64,000 nt of DNA from Solirubrobacterales bacterium (GTDB lineage Bacteria > Actinomycetota > Thermoleophilia > Solirubrobacterales > Solirubrobacteraceae). The number at the start of each line of letters is the position of its first letter. The stretch's first letter is position 1. The DNA lies in assembly GCA_003244205.1 (NCBI GenBank), contig QHBW01000034.1, forward strand, positions 1-64,000, read 5' to 3'. The notes under the pieces are model-generated. The model had not been told where the DNA came from, did no database searches, and was given only the letters and a program-made list of their open reading frames with translations. Positions 1-9,348 of the stretch are shown here, in pieces. Made by a program: the position numbers and the translations under genes.

Positions 1-81
1 GAGGTCATCGTTGGGTTGAATATTTCGACCTAACGACAACCGCGCCCCGCTCGGCGAGCAGCGCCGGTGCCACGGCCAGGA

Positions 82-996
82 CTACGTCGCCGCTCCGGAG
101 ATCCGTTCCCGCTGTGGTCCCACGGTGAACGCCGGGTCGCGCGCCGAGGCGAATCCCGCGCGAAAGACCGCCCAGCGCTGGCAGACCGACCCCGCCAGCA
201 GCGCGGCCGCACCGAGCACGTCGCCGCGACGCCGGCCGCCGCCCGCAGCCATCAGCACAGCTCCGGCCGTCGTCAATCCCCGGGCCGCGCGAGCGAACGG
301 CCGTGTCGCCGGATCCTCGCGGTAGGGGGCGGCGAGGCGCCCCAGACGCCGCTCCATGCGAGCCACAGCGAGCAGCTCCACGAGCGCGCCGAACACGGCC
401 ATCCGGCGCGCCGGCGCCGCGAGGTTTGCCGGGCTCACGAGCGTGACGGCGGCCCCGGCGCTCGCCGCCGCCGAGCCGGCGAAGACGAAGGGCAGCTCGC
501 CGCGAGCCTCGTGCCAGGCCGGAACGGCGGTGTCTGCGAGCAGCACAGCGGTGTAGGTGGCCAGCGCGGGACCGAGCGCTGCGGCCCCGACTGCGCCCGC
601 GCGCCCCAGCCGCACGGGCCATCCGAGCGTCGAGCGACTCGCGGCGGGCGCCACGCAGAGCCCAAAGCCTGTGAGCACCCACGACCCGACACTCATCGGC
701 GAGCTCAGCTTGAACAGCCGCAACATGTTGAAAAACCGCCGCGGTCGCCCGAGGTCGGCGATCAGCAGCGGCGGGCTGACGGCAAGCGCCCCGATCGACA
801 CCAACCAAGCTCGGCGAGCGAGACGTGCGTGCCCGCCGAGCTGGCAGGCGAGGGCAAATGGCGCGCAGGCTCCCGCCGTTCCCCCGAAGAAGAAGTACCA
901 AGGGATCTGCCACGTCCACACCGGCTGGTTGATCACCGGCTGGCCGTAGTAGGACTCGGGTCGGGCGCGCGGGACTACCTGTGCGGTCGTGCTCAT
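82..996 (-). CDS. NrfD-type membrane anchor subunit of formate dehydrogenase
   Basis: A 304-residue polytopic protein, probably the quinone-reactive membrane subunit that takes electrons from the adjacent iron-sulfur subunit. The N-terminus has a soluble lead (PESYYGQPVINQPVW) followed by the hydrophobic WYFFFGGTAGACAP helix, typical of NrfD/PsrC-family subunits rather than of cytochrome-b-type FdnI. About eight hydrophobic segments follow. The ATG at 996 forms an ATGA overlap with the stop of the upstream beta subunit; longer in-frame starts exist but would run deep into that gene. It is the third gene of the alpha-beta-gamma order. The family call is strong; the exact electron acceptor (menaquinone) is inferred. 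Confidence 0.85.
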   Translation of the reverse strand: MSTTAQVVPRARPESYYGQPVINQPVWTWQIPWYFFFGGTAGACAPFALACQLGGHARLARRAWLVSIGALAVSPPLLIADLGRPRRFFNMLRLFKLSSPMSVGSWVLTGFGLCVAPAASRSTLGWPVRLGRAGAVGAAALGPALATYTAVLLADTAVPAWHEARGELPFVFAGSAAASAGAAVTLVSPANLAAPARRMAVFGALVELLAVARMERRLGRLAAPYREDPATRPFARAARGLTTAGAVLMAAGGGRRRGDVLGAAALLAGSVCQRWAVFRAGFASARDPAFTVGPQRERISGAAT

Positions 997-1844
997 CGAC
1001 GTGCCACCGCCGCTGCCGCGCCGAGGGCGAGCGTCGCGCCGGCGAGCGCCGCCGTGCGCCACATCTCCCCCAGTTTCCGGGTCCCGACCACCGGGTCGGG
1101 CGGGAGGCCGTAGGTCTCCGGAGCGTCGAGCAGAAGGAAAAAAGCGCCGAAGCCCCCCACACCGTCCCCCGGACTCTCACCGTAGAGGCGGGCCTCCTGC
1201 ACCCCGGTCTCATGCAGCGTCTCCACGCGTGCGCCGGCGCGCTCGCGCAGGTCTTCCAGCTCGCCGAACTGGATCGAGTCGGTCGGGCACGCTTTCGCGC
1301 ACGCCGGCTCCTCGCCCACCTGCAGGCGGTCGTAGCAGAGCGTGCACTTCCAAGCACGGCCGTCACCCTTGCGTTGGTCGATCACCCCGAAGGGGCACGC
1401 GGGGATGCAGTAGCCACAGCCGTTGCAGACATCCTCCTGGACCACCACCGTGCCGAACTCGGTGCGAAAGAGCGCTCCCGTCGGACAGACGTCCAGGCAG
1501 GCCGCCTCGGTGCAGTGCTTGCAGACGTCGGAGGACATCAGCCAGCGCATGCCGGTGCTGTTGTCGCCATCACCCCCGGCACCGGGCGGCGCCTGCTGCA
1601 ATGACAGCGGCTTCTCCTGCTCGATGAAAGCGACATGACGCCAGCTGTCGGCTCCGAGCCCGCCGGTGTTGTCGTAGGAGTTGCCGGTGAAGTCGAGGCC
1701 GTCCTCGGGAACGCCGTTCCACTGCTTGCATGCGACCTCGCACGCCTTACAGCCGATACACACCGAGGTGTCGGTGAAGAAGCCCATCCGCGGGCGCGCC
1801 TCAGCGCCGTAGTTGCCCGGCCAGACGTGGGTGTCGAGCTTCAC
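993..1844 (-). CDS. fdhB: Formate dehydrogenase beta subunit, four-cluster ferredoxin-like
   Basis: A 283-residue iron-sulfur subunit that carries electrons from the molybdenum/selenium active site to the membrane subunit. The first cysteine cluster is CIGCKACEVAC at residues 29-39. Three more follow: CKHCTEAACLDVC, CNGCGYCIPAC and CTLCYDRL..CAKAC, giving four [4Fe-4S] sites as in FdnH/FdoH. A hydrophobic stretch near the C-terminus (LAGATLALGAAAAVA) could anchor it. The GTG start at 1844 overlaps the stop of the alpha gene (GTGA), so the longer open frame upstream is not used. Translational coupling to both neighbours supports a three-subunit complex. Confidence 0.92.
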   Translation of the reverse strand: MKLDTHVWPGNYGAEARPRMGFFTDTSVCIGCKACEVACKQWNGVPEDGLDFTGNSYDNTGGLGADSWRHVAFIEQEKPLSLQQAPPGAGGDGDNSTGMRWLMSSDVCKHCTEAACLDVCPTGALFRTEFGTVVVQEDVCNGCGYCIPACPFGVIDQRKGDGRAWKCTLCYDRLQVGEEPACAKACPTDSIQFGELEDLRERAGARVETLHETGVQEARLYGESPGDGVGGFGAFFLLLDAPETYGLPPDPVVGTRKLGEMWRTAALAGATLALGAAAAVARR

Positions 1845-4800
1845 CGCAGACCCGCCTCGCGCTGATAGCGCTCGACGAGCTCGCGGCGGGCGCGTCCTCG
1901 CGGTCGGCGGCCCGGTCGCACGTCGCAGGTCGCCGCCTTGTACTCGCCGATGTGGACGTTTGAGTCCATCGCGATCGAGAGCAGCTCGTTGGCAGCGTCT
2001 CCGGTGGCATACCCCTGATCGCCCCAGTGGTAGGGCAGCCCGACCTGGTGCACCAGACGCCCCTGCACCCGCAGTGGCTTCACGCGATCGGTCACCAGCA
2101 CGCGCGCCTCGATCGCCCCGCGCGCGGTGATGATCGTCGCCCATCCCGCGTTCTCGAGACCGCGCTCACGCGCGAGCTCTGCTGAAACCTCAACGAACAT
2201 CTCGGGCTGGAGCTCTGACAGGTAGGGCAGCCAACGCGACATGCCGCCGGCGGTGTGATGCTCGGTCAGACGGTAGGTCGTGAAGACATAGGGGAACACA
2301 TCGGCGTGCGCGTCGCCGTCACTGGGGTGGTAGAGATTCTCGGGTCCCGGCAGCTGCTGGCGCGCTGGGTTTGCCCTGATCCCGTAGAGGGCGTTGTCGA
2401 ACGGTGACTCCTGGGGTTCGTAGTGGGTGGACATCGGGCCGTCGGTCAGGCCGCTGGGCGCAAACAGCCAGCCCCGCCCATCGGCCTGCATGATGAAGGG
2501 CTCATCGCCACGCAGCGCGTCCGGGCCCCTGGAGCCCTCGTCGGGGACGTAGTCGGGACGCATGTCCTTGACGAAGTCCGGGATGTCCTCCCCCGTCCAC
2601 TGCTCGCTGTCCTGATCCCACCAGACATAGCGTTTGCGCTCCGACCACGGGTTGCCGTGCGGGTCCGCCGAAGCGCGGTTGTAGAGGATGCGGCGGTTCA
2701 TCGGCCACGCCCACCCCCACTCCGGCGCCACCCAGGTCTGCTCGGCGCCCGGCTTGCGACGCGACGCCTGGTTGACGCCCTCAGCGCGTACCCCTGAGTA
2801 GATCCAGCACCCGCACGCCGTCGATCCGTCGGCCTCGAGCGCCAGGAAGGAAGGCAGCGGCTTGCCCGAGGCGACCTCGTAGCCGTTGATCTCCGACAGC
2901 ACCGCGTCGGCGCTGGGCTCCTCGATCGCTCCATCGGTCGGGTATTCCCAGGTCAAGTCGAGGATCGGGCGATCGCGGGGATCGCTTGACGCCGCGAGCT
3001 TCGCACGCACCCGGCGGCCGAGGTGGTACATGAACCACAGCTCCGAGCGGCGGTCCCCCACCGGTGCCACGGCGGCGTGGTGCCACTGCAGCAGGCGCTG
3101 GGTGTTGGTGAAGGAGCCGTCCTTCTCGGTATGTGCAGCCGCCGGCATGAAGAAGACCTCTGTCCCGATGTCCTGGGATCGCAGCTCGCCGGACTCGATC
3201 TCGGGCGATTGCTTCCAGAAGGTCGCGGTCTCGATCAAGGAGAAGTCGCGCACCACCATCCACTTCAGCCGCGAGAAGGCGAGCCGGTGCAGGCGCGAGT
3301 TGGCGGTCCCCACGACGGGGTTCTCCCCCATCACGAAGTACCCGTCGACCTTGCCCTCGAGCATGTCCATCGAGGTGCTGTAGTGAGAGTGATCGCCGCT
3401 GATGCGCGGGAGGTGGTCATAGCAGTAGTCGTTCTCCGCTGTGGCGGCTTCCCCGAACCACGCCTTCAGAAGCGAGACGATGTAGGTGTCGGTGTTACCC
3501 CAAAAGCCCGCCGGCGTCGTGTTCGCCTCGATGTAGCGCTCGAGCGTCGGGTGCTTCTGGGCGTCGGGCATCGGCAGATAGCCGGGGAGGATGTTGAAGA
3601 GCGTGGGGATGTCGGTCGATCCCTGGATCGAGGCATGACCGCGCAACGCGAGGATGCCGCCACCGGGGCGCCCGATGTTCCCCAAGAGCAGCTGGATCAC
3701 CGCCGCGGTGCGGATGTACTGCACGCCGACGGTGTGCTGCGTCCAGCCCACCGCGTAGCAGAAAGCAGACGTGCGCTCGCGCCCGGAGTTCTGGCACAGC
3801 GCCTCGGCGACCTCCAGGAACTGGGCGCGCGGCACGCCGCAGATCTCCTCCACCTTCTCCGGGGTGTAGCGCGAGTAGTGACGCTTGAGGATCTGAAAGA
3901 CACAACGCGGATCCTCGAGGCTGTCGTCGACAGCTGAACGGTCGCGTTGGTGAAGCCTTCCGCCGTGCGCGCCGTGCGCCTGCTCGCCGCTGGGTGCGCC
4001 AGCCTCTTGGTGTCCCACTGCGGCGCTCGCCTCCATCTCCTTGTACTGCCATGAGGAGTTGTCATAGGACGCCGTCGCTTGGTCATAGCCCGAGAAGAGA
4101 CCGTCCAGATCCTCGGTGTCGCGAAAGTCGTCGGAGACGATCGTGCTCGCATTGGTGTACGCGAGCACGTAGTCGCGGAACTCGCGCTCGTTGGAGAGGA
4201 TGTAGTTGATCACCCCGCCCAGGAAGGCGATGTCAGAGCCCGCTCGCAGTGCGACGTGCCGGTCGGCGACGGCGCTCGTCCGGGTGAAGCGGGGATCGAC
4301 GTGGATGACGCGCGCGCCGCGCAGCTTGGCCTCCATCACCCACTGGAACCCCACCGGGTGGTTCTCGGCCATGTTCGACCCCATGATCACGATGCAGTCG
4401 GAGTTCTGCAGGTCCTGCTGGAAGGTGGTGGCGCCGCCGCGCCCGAACGAGGTCCCCAGACCGGGAACCGTCGAGGAGTGTCATATGCGCGCCTGGTTCT
4501 CGATCTGGATCGCGCCCATCGCCGAGAAGAACTTCTTGATCAGGTAGTTCTCCTCGTTGTCGAGCGTCGCCCCGCCGAGATGGGCGAAACCCCGCGTGCG
4601 CCGGAGTCTGACCGTCTCGCCCCGATCGTCCTCGATCTCCTCCTCCCAGCCATCGCGGCGGGCGGCGATGACGCGGTCGGCGATCATGTCCATCGCTTCG
4701 TCGAGCTCGAGCTCCTCCCACTCGGTGGCGTGCGGCCGGCGATAGCGGACCCGCTGCTCGCGCGCGGGGTGCGTGACCAGCTGGAGCGTGGCCGAGCCCT

Positions 4801-5095
4801 TCGGACACAGCCGCCCGCGAGAGATCGGAGAGTCGGGGTCGCCCTCGATCTGCACGACGCGCTCGTCTTTGACGTAGACCCGTTGGCCGCAGCCGACGGC
4901 GCAGTAGGGACAGACGGAGGCGACGATCCGGTCCGCGCTCGCGGTCCGAGGCTCCAGGCGCTGGGATCGCGCCGAGCGCGCCGCCGGGCCGAGCCCGAGC
5001 GGGTCACCGCGCAGCTGGCGGCCGAGGGGGATGGCGTCGAGGGGGTTGCGCGAAGGCATGCGCGGGGCGGCGGGCTTGCCGAGCGACGTACCCAC
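1841..5095 (-). CDS. fdhA: Selenocysteine-containing formate dehydrogenase alpha subunit
   Basis: The catalytic subunit oxidises formate to CO2 at a bis-molybdopterin-guanine-dinucleotide metal centre. The frame is interrupted only by TGA at 4481-4483 (residue 205), preceded by ENQARI and followed by HSSTVPGLG. This is the exact context of selenocysteine in E. coli FdnG/FdoG (ENQARI-U-HGPTV), so it is read as Sec and not as a stop. The product is about 1084 residues, usual for the family. An N-terminal [4Fe-4S] motif CPYCAVGC starts near residue 57. Later landmarks are NPVVGTANS, NRRILYNRASADPHGNPW and TYRLTEHHTAG. No twin-arginine signal is visible. The GTG at 5095 is taken as start; ATG MPSRNPLD is an alternative. 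It needs SelA, SelB, SelD and tRNA-Sec, none of which is in the window. Confidence 0.93.
4451..4483 (-). promoter_or_regulatory. Bacterial SECIS element with UGA selenocysteine codon
   Basis: The UGA codon (4481-4483) is followed by a hairpin in the minus-strand mRNA. Its stem is GGTTCCC (4469-4463) pairing with GGGGACC (4457-4451), enclosing the loop GGTCT (4462-4458). The GGUCU apical loop equals that of the E. coli fdhF/fdnG SECIS recognised by SelB, and the distance from the UGA (11 nt to the stem) fits bacterial SECIS geometry. Seen directly in the sequence; SelB binding is inferred from the family. Confidence 0.9.
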
Positions 5096-5108
5096 CTGCC
5101 GGCGATGT

Positions 5109-6242
5109 CTAGCGCGAATCGCCGCTCGGCGCCTCGAGCCGCCGGGCTCGAAAGAGCTTCTGCTCGCGGCGAACGCCGCGCAGCGAGCGGTCGCCCGCGA
5201 ACGACCAGGCGAACCGCTCGCCGGCCTGGTCGCGCACCTCCTCGGAGGCGAGCACGCTCCCAGGACGCGCGATCGCCGTGATCCGGCTGGCCAGGTTCAC
5301 CGGCTGCCCGTACCAGTCACCGCTGCGATTGAGCGCGAGCCCGGCCGCGACGCCGATGTGCAGTTCGGGGAAGTCGTCGCCCTCCCCGTCGGCACGGTCC
5401 AGCAGCTTCAGCGTGGCGTCGAGCAGCGGCGCGGACTCGGGCGCGACCAGCATGACCGCGTCGCCGATCGTCTTCACCAGACGGACGGGGCTCTCGGCCA
5501 CCTCGGTGGTCACGATCTCGAGCCGATGGGCGATGGCGCCGAGCTCATTGGCATCGAGATGCTGGCCCAGGCGGGTGTAGCCGACCAGGTCGGCGAACGC
5601 GACGGCTATCGGCTTCCCACGCGAGGCTTCGTCGCCGAGTTCGGCAACGCGCACTGCCTGCTGGCGAACCTGGTCGCGCAGATGCACCGTCAGCAGCGCC
5701 TGCAGCAGGGGACCAACCTCGGGAAGCAGCTGCTCGGCCGCCTCGGCGTTGCGCCGAGCCAACTCGCGCTCGCTGACCCCCTCGCCCTGGAAGGAGCGCT
5801 CGATCAGCAGCCGAATCGCCTCGGCGCCCTGGGACATCCCGCGTCCGAGCACGCGGGTGACGTCGAACATCGCCTCCTCCTCCAGGCCCGCGTCGCGAAA
5901 GCGCGCCGCGAGCCGCGCGTTCTCGAGGTCGTAGTCGTCGTAGGCGGCCTCGTCGGGCGGCGCCACGGCCATCCCCGACGCCTGCCGCAGCCGCAGCAGG
6001 AAGTCGAGCGGCAGGCCAACCCGCTCGGCGATCTCCTCGGCGGTGTAGCGCGCGCGGCCCGCGAGGGCTCGATCGACGGGCAGCAGGACGAGGCGCTCTT
6101 CGGCCGCCGCCTCGCGAATCTCCTCGAGGCTGGCGCCCGCGGCGACGAGGTCCTCCAGCAGCTGCTGGCGCGACGAGCGCGCGTCGCCCTTGAGCTCGTC
6201 GAGGAGCCCCTCCGCCTCCCAGTCGATGCGCTCCGGGCTCAG
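5109..6242 (-). CDS. Class III adenylate cyclase with N-terminal regulatory domain
   Basis: About 377 residues. The N-terminal ~200 residues are helical (ERIDWEAEGLLDELKGD, YTAEEIAERVGLPLDFLLRLRQASG) and resemble the autoinhibitory regulatory domain of mycobacterial Rv1264-type cyclases. The C-terminal class III catalytic domain, from about residue 207, shows the metal-binding strand AVAFADLVGYTRLGQ, the VKTIGDAVMLV hairpin and GQPVNLASRIT with the transition-state arginine. It should make cAMP from ATP in the cytosol. No in-frame ATG, GTG or TTG lies near the domain start. The frame enters from inside the acyl-CoA dehydrogenase gene, and CTG at 6242 overlaps that gene's TGA (CTGA), so the start is uncertain. 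Confidence 0.8.
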   Translation of the reverse strand: MSPERIDWEAEGLLDELKGDARSSRQQLLEDLVAAGASLEEIREAAAEERLVLLPVDRALAGRARYTAEEIAERVGLPLDFLLRLRQASGMAVAPPDEAAYDDYDLENARLAARFRDAGLEEEAMFDVTRVLGRGMSQGAEAIRLLIERSFQGEGVSERELARRNAEAAEQLLPEVGPLLQALLTVHLRDQVRQQAVRVAELGDEASRGKPIAVAFADLVGYTRLGQHLDANELGAIAHRLEIVTTEVAESPVRLVKTIGDAVMLVAPESAPLLDATLKLLDRADGEGDDFPELHIGVAAGLALNRSGDWYGQPVNLASRITAIARPGSVLASEEVRDQAGERFAWSFAGDRSLRGVRREQKLFRARRLEAPSGDSR

Positions 6243-7546
6243 CGGATGTGCAGTCCGGAGATAGCGCGGGAGATCACGAGGCGCTGGATCTCCGATGTCC
6301 CCTCGAAGATCGTGTAGATCTTGGCGTCGCGGTGCATCCGCTCCACTGGGAACTCGCGCGTGTAGCCGTTTCCGCCGAGGATCTGGATCGCGCGCTCGGT
6401 CGCCCAGACCGCCACTTCGCCGGCCTTGAGCTTGCTCATCGAGCCCTCGGCGTTGGTGAACTCGTGGTTGTTTCGCCCCATCCACGAGGCTCGCCAGACG
6501 AGCAGACGCGCGGCGTCGATCTCGAGCTTCATGTCGGCGAGCGTGAAGGCGATTGCCTGGTTCTCGATGATCGCGCGGCCGAACTGCTGGCGCTCCTTGG
6601 CGTAGTCCAGCGCGTACTCGTAGGCGGCGCGAGCGATGCCGATGGCCTGCGCGCCGACCGTCGGGCGACTGGCCTCGAAGGTCTGCATCGCCGCCTGGCT
6701 CTTGGCGCGCGTGCCCTCGCGGGCGCGGGCGAGGCGCTCGTCGAGCTTCTCCTTGCCGCCGAGCAGACAGGACCCCGGGACGCGGCAGTCGTCGAGGAAG
6801 ACGTCGGCGGTGTGCGAGGCGCGCAGCCCGTGCTTTTTGACCTTGGTCCCCATCTCGAGACCCTCGGTGGCGGGCGGGATCACGAACGCGGCCTGCCCGC
6901 GCGCGCCGAGCTCGTGATCGACGGAGGCGACCACGACGTGCACGTTGGCGATGCCGCCGTTGGTCGCCCAGGCCTTCTGGCCGTTGAGCACCCATTCCTC
7001 TGATGCCTCGTCGTAGCGAGCGCGGGTGCGCAGCGAGGAGACATCCGACCCAGCGTCGGGCTCGGACACACAGAACGCCCCGACCTTCGGATCCTCCGTC
7101 GTCCCGTAGCACTGCGGGACCCACTCGCCGAGCTGCTCGGGCGTGCCGGCCGAGAAGATCCCCGCCACTGCCAGGGTGGTGCCCATGATCGCCATCCCGA
7201 TCCCGGCGTCGCCCCAGAAGAGCTCCTCGTTGACCATCGGCAGCGTAATTCCCGACGGGTCGGCGAAGAACTGCGCCAAGGACTCGAAGCCATAGAGTCC
7301 GATCTTGGCCGCCTCCTGGATGATCGGCCAGGGCGTCTCCTCGCGCTCGTCCCATTCCGCCGCTGCCGGGCGGACTACGCCCTCGGCAAAGCCGTGCACC
7401 CACTCGCGGATGTCGCGCTGGTCCTGGGAGAGCTCGAGCGAGAACGGCGCCGTCTCGTCTCCGTTCTGCACGGCCGTGGCGGCATCGACGGCGGCGTTTG
7501 CGGCGGCCGTCGCGGCTGCGCTCGGGCTGACGATGTCGGCGTCCAT
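6239..7546 (-). CDS. Acyl-CoA dehydrogenase
   Basis: A 435-residue flavoprotein that desaturates acyl-CoA, passing electrons to ETF. The fold is complete: N-terminal helical domain (LSQDQRDIREWVHGFAEGVVRP), middle beta domain with CVSEPDAGSD and NGQKAWATNG, and C-terminal helical domain with ILGGNGYTREFPVERMHRD. The catalytic base should be the glutamate of IYTIFEGTSEIQR. About 50 residues of Ala-rich N-terminal extension precede the family core. ATG at 7546 is preceded by a strong leaderless promoter. It is the first gene of the unit running into the cyclase and formate dehydrogenase genes. Substrate chain length cannot be read from the sequence. Confidence 0.92.
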   Translation of the reverse strand: MDADIVSPSAAATAAANAAVDAATAVQNGDETAPFSLELSQDQRDIREWVHGFAEGVVRPAAAEWDEREETPWPIIQEAAKIGLYGFESLAQFFADPSGITLPMVNEELFWGDAGIGMAIMGTTLAVAGIFSAGTPEQLGEWVPQCYGTTEDPKVGAFCVSEPDAGSDVSSLRTRARYDEASEEWVLNGQKAWATNGGIANVHVVVASVDHELGARGQAAFVIPPATEGLEMGTKVKKHGLRASHTADVFLDDCRVPGSCLLGGKEKLDERLARAREGTRAKSQAAMQTFEASRPTVGAQAIGIARAAYEYALDYAKERQQFGRAIIENQAIAFTLADMKLEIDAARLLVWRASWMGRNNHEFTNAEGSMSKLKAGEVAVWATERAIQILGGNGYTREFPVERMHRDAKIYTIFEGTSEIQRLVISRAISGLHIR

Positions 7547-7554
7547 GCGGCGCC

Positions 7555-7584
7555 AGTGTAGCCAAGCGTGTAAATGACTGTCAA
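7555..7584 (-). promoter_or_regulatory. Strong leaderless sigma-70-type promoter of the ACAD-cyclase-FDH unit
   Basis: On the minus strand, TTGACA (7584-7579), an 18-nt spacer, then TACACT (7560-7555). The ATG of the dehydrogenase lies 8 nt beyond the -10 hexamer, so the expected transcription start coincides with the start codon. No Shine-Dalgarno can fit. This is the best consensus promoter in the window. Confidence 0.8.
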
Positions 7585-7662
7585 CCCGAGGGTTGCGCGC
7601 CTTGTCGGAACGCCCAGAAGCGCGGGTCCAACGCACCGAGGCGGTCGTGACGAGCAGGGGCC

Positions 7663-9303
7663 GTGGGCCGATCGTCGTCAGCGCGCGTTGCGGCCGGCTC
7701 GGCGCGCCGGCGGTGGCCACGCGGCGACCGGCTGCTCGGAGGGCTGGCCGCGGGTGGAGCGGGCCTCGCCATCCTGCTCCTTGGCGGCGCGGCACTGCAG
7801 CAGATCGAGCTTTGCGATCCCAACGCCCAGGCGGCGTCGAGCTCTACGCAGCCAGCCGGCTCCGGCGAGCCGCGCGCGACGCCGTTCGCGCGGCGCGACA
7901 TTCCGGCCCGCTACCTGCGCCTCTACCAGCAGGCTGGATCGTTGTACGGGATCGATTGGTCGGTGCTCGCGGGCATCGGTTGGATCGAATGCGACCACGG
8001 CCGCAGCCGCGATCGCTCGTGCTGGCAGCCCGGAGCTGTCAACGGCGCCGGAGCCGGCGGGCCGATGCAGTTCCTCGCTGCCACCTGGGCCGCATACGGG
8101 GTTGACGGCAACCACGACGGCCGGCGCGACCGCTGGGACGCCCGCGACGCAGTCCCCGCCGCCGCGAACTACCTGCGGGCCTCGGGCGCGCCCGGCGACT
8201 ACCGCCGTGCGATCTTCGCCTACAACCACGCCGACTGGTATGTCGCGGCCGTGCTGCACCGAGCGCGGCTCTACGCCGCCCACGCTCCGCCGGCGAGCAG
8301 CGCCGCGGCGACCGGCTCCGACCCCGTCCCCGTGGCGACGCTACGGGCGTCCAATACCGGTTCCCAGTTCAGCTTCCAGGACCTCAATCATCCCCGCGTC
8401 ACGCCAGGCTGGGGCGCGAGGGGGTGGGAATCGGCTTTCAACGACCACACCACGGCGAGCGGCATCCCGGCCGACGGCCCCTACCCCGGGGTCTCCTTCT
8501 GGCACGGGCCCACGCTCGGCGGCTACTGGGCGGTCACCTTTCCCAATGCGCGTACGCTCGTGCTCCGCCAGATCGACACCGGGCCGAACGTCGCGCTACA
8601 CCGCCTGGTGGACATCGACTACGCGGCGCTGATGCGCGCCGGCTACACGATCGGGAGCTTCCCCACGGGCGGCCCGGCCGACCCCTCGGCGCAGGCCACC
8701 GTCCTCTATCTCGGGCGCGATCCGCGCTGGGAGGCACTCAACGGCACGGCGGTCAGCGCGAACAGCGGCACCCCGGCGGGCGACACCGCAGCAGCCTGCC
8801 CGAGTCCCGGCGTCGGCGATGGCGCGAACGCCGTCGGCGGCTACGTCAACCCCTTCCTGCACGCTGCGGTGACCGCCGAGCGCATCGACCAGGGCGTCGA
8901 CTACGCGGGCCGCGGCGCGATCACCGCGATCGGCAACGCGGTGGTCGGCTACGCCTCGTCATTCCCCGGCTGGCCCGGCAACTACATCGCCTACACCCTT
9001 CTCGACGGTCCCGCCGCCGGGAGATCGATCTACCTTGCCGAGGGCGTTGCCCCGACCGTGCGCGCGGGCTCGCGGATTGCTGCGGGGCAGACGATTGCCA
9101 GCTTCATTCCCAATTCCCCCACCGGCATCGAAACCGGCTGGGCACAAGGTCAGACCGGGAGCTGGCAACCGCTGGCGAAGGTCACCGGAGGCTACAGCGA
9201 GGGCCAGCGCACGGCGGCCGGCGACGCCTTCAGCAGCTTCCTGCGCGCGCTCGGCGCGCCGCCGGGGCTGGTCGAGGGACGCCAGACCGTGGGGCGCCTC
9301 TGA
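7663..9303 (+). CDS. Membrane-anchored lytic transglycosylase with degenerate peptidase-like C-terminus
   Basis: 546 residues. An N-terminal arginine-rich stretch precedes one transmembrane helix (LLGGLAAGGAGLAILLLGGA). Residues about 85-210 form a lysozyme-like SLT domain: YGIDWSVLAGIGWIECDHG with the catalytic glutamate, GGPMQFLAATW and a closing AIFAYNHADWYVAAVL. It would cleave peptidoglycan glycan strands outside the membrane. The C-terminal part (RIDQGVDYAG, then a beta-rich region) recalls an M23 peptidase fold but lacks the HxH zinc motif, so it is probably a binding module. Similar proteins act as VirB1-like components of conjugation systems; a secretion-like operon lies 40 kb away. 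The GTG start is weakly supported. Confidence 0.75.
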   Translation: MGRSSSARVAAGSARRRWPRGDRLLGGLAAGGAGLAILLLGGAALQQIELCDPNAQAASSSTQPAGSGEPRATPFARRDIPARYLRLYQQAGSLYGIDWSVLAGIGWIECDHGRSRDRSCWQPGAVNGAGAGGPMQFLAATWAAYGVDGNHDGRRDRWDARDAVPAAANYLRASGAPGDYRRAIFAYNHADWYVAAVLHRARLYAAHAPPASSAAATGSDPVPVATLRASNTGSQFSFQDLNHPRVTPGWGARGWESAFNDHTTASGIPADGPYPGVSFWHGPTLGGYWAVTFPNARTLVLRQIDTGPNVALHRLVDIDYAALMRAGYTIGSFPTGGPADPSAQATVLYLGRDPRWEALNGTAVSANSGTPAGDTAAACPSPGVGDGANAVGGYVNPFLHAAVTAERIDQGVDYAGRGAITAIGNAVVGYASSFPGWPGNYIAYTLLDGPAAGRSIYLAEGVAPTVRAGSRIAAGQTIASFIPNSPTGIETGWAQGQTGSWQPLAKVTGGYSEGQRTAAGDAFSSFLRALGAPPGLVEGRQTVGRL

Positions 9304-9348
9304 GCGCTACTCGCCCTGCCGCGCATACGTGCCACGCGTCGAAACAAG

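Noticed and set aside
5-81. Start of another gene at the left edge (minus strand)
   Set aside because: The frame reaches a stop after about 23 codons from the only GTG and shows no family resemblance.
4391-4480. Formate dehydrogenase alpha as two separate genes or a pseudogene
   Set aside because: The in-frame TGA is in the exact Sec position and is followed by a SECIS hairpin; frame and motifs continue without other damage.
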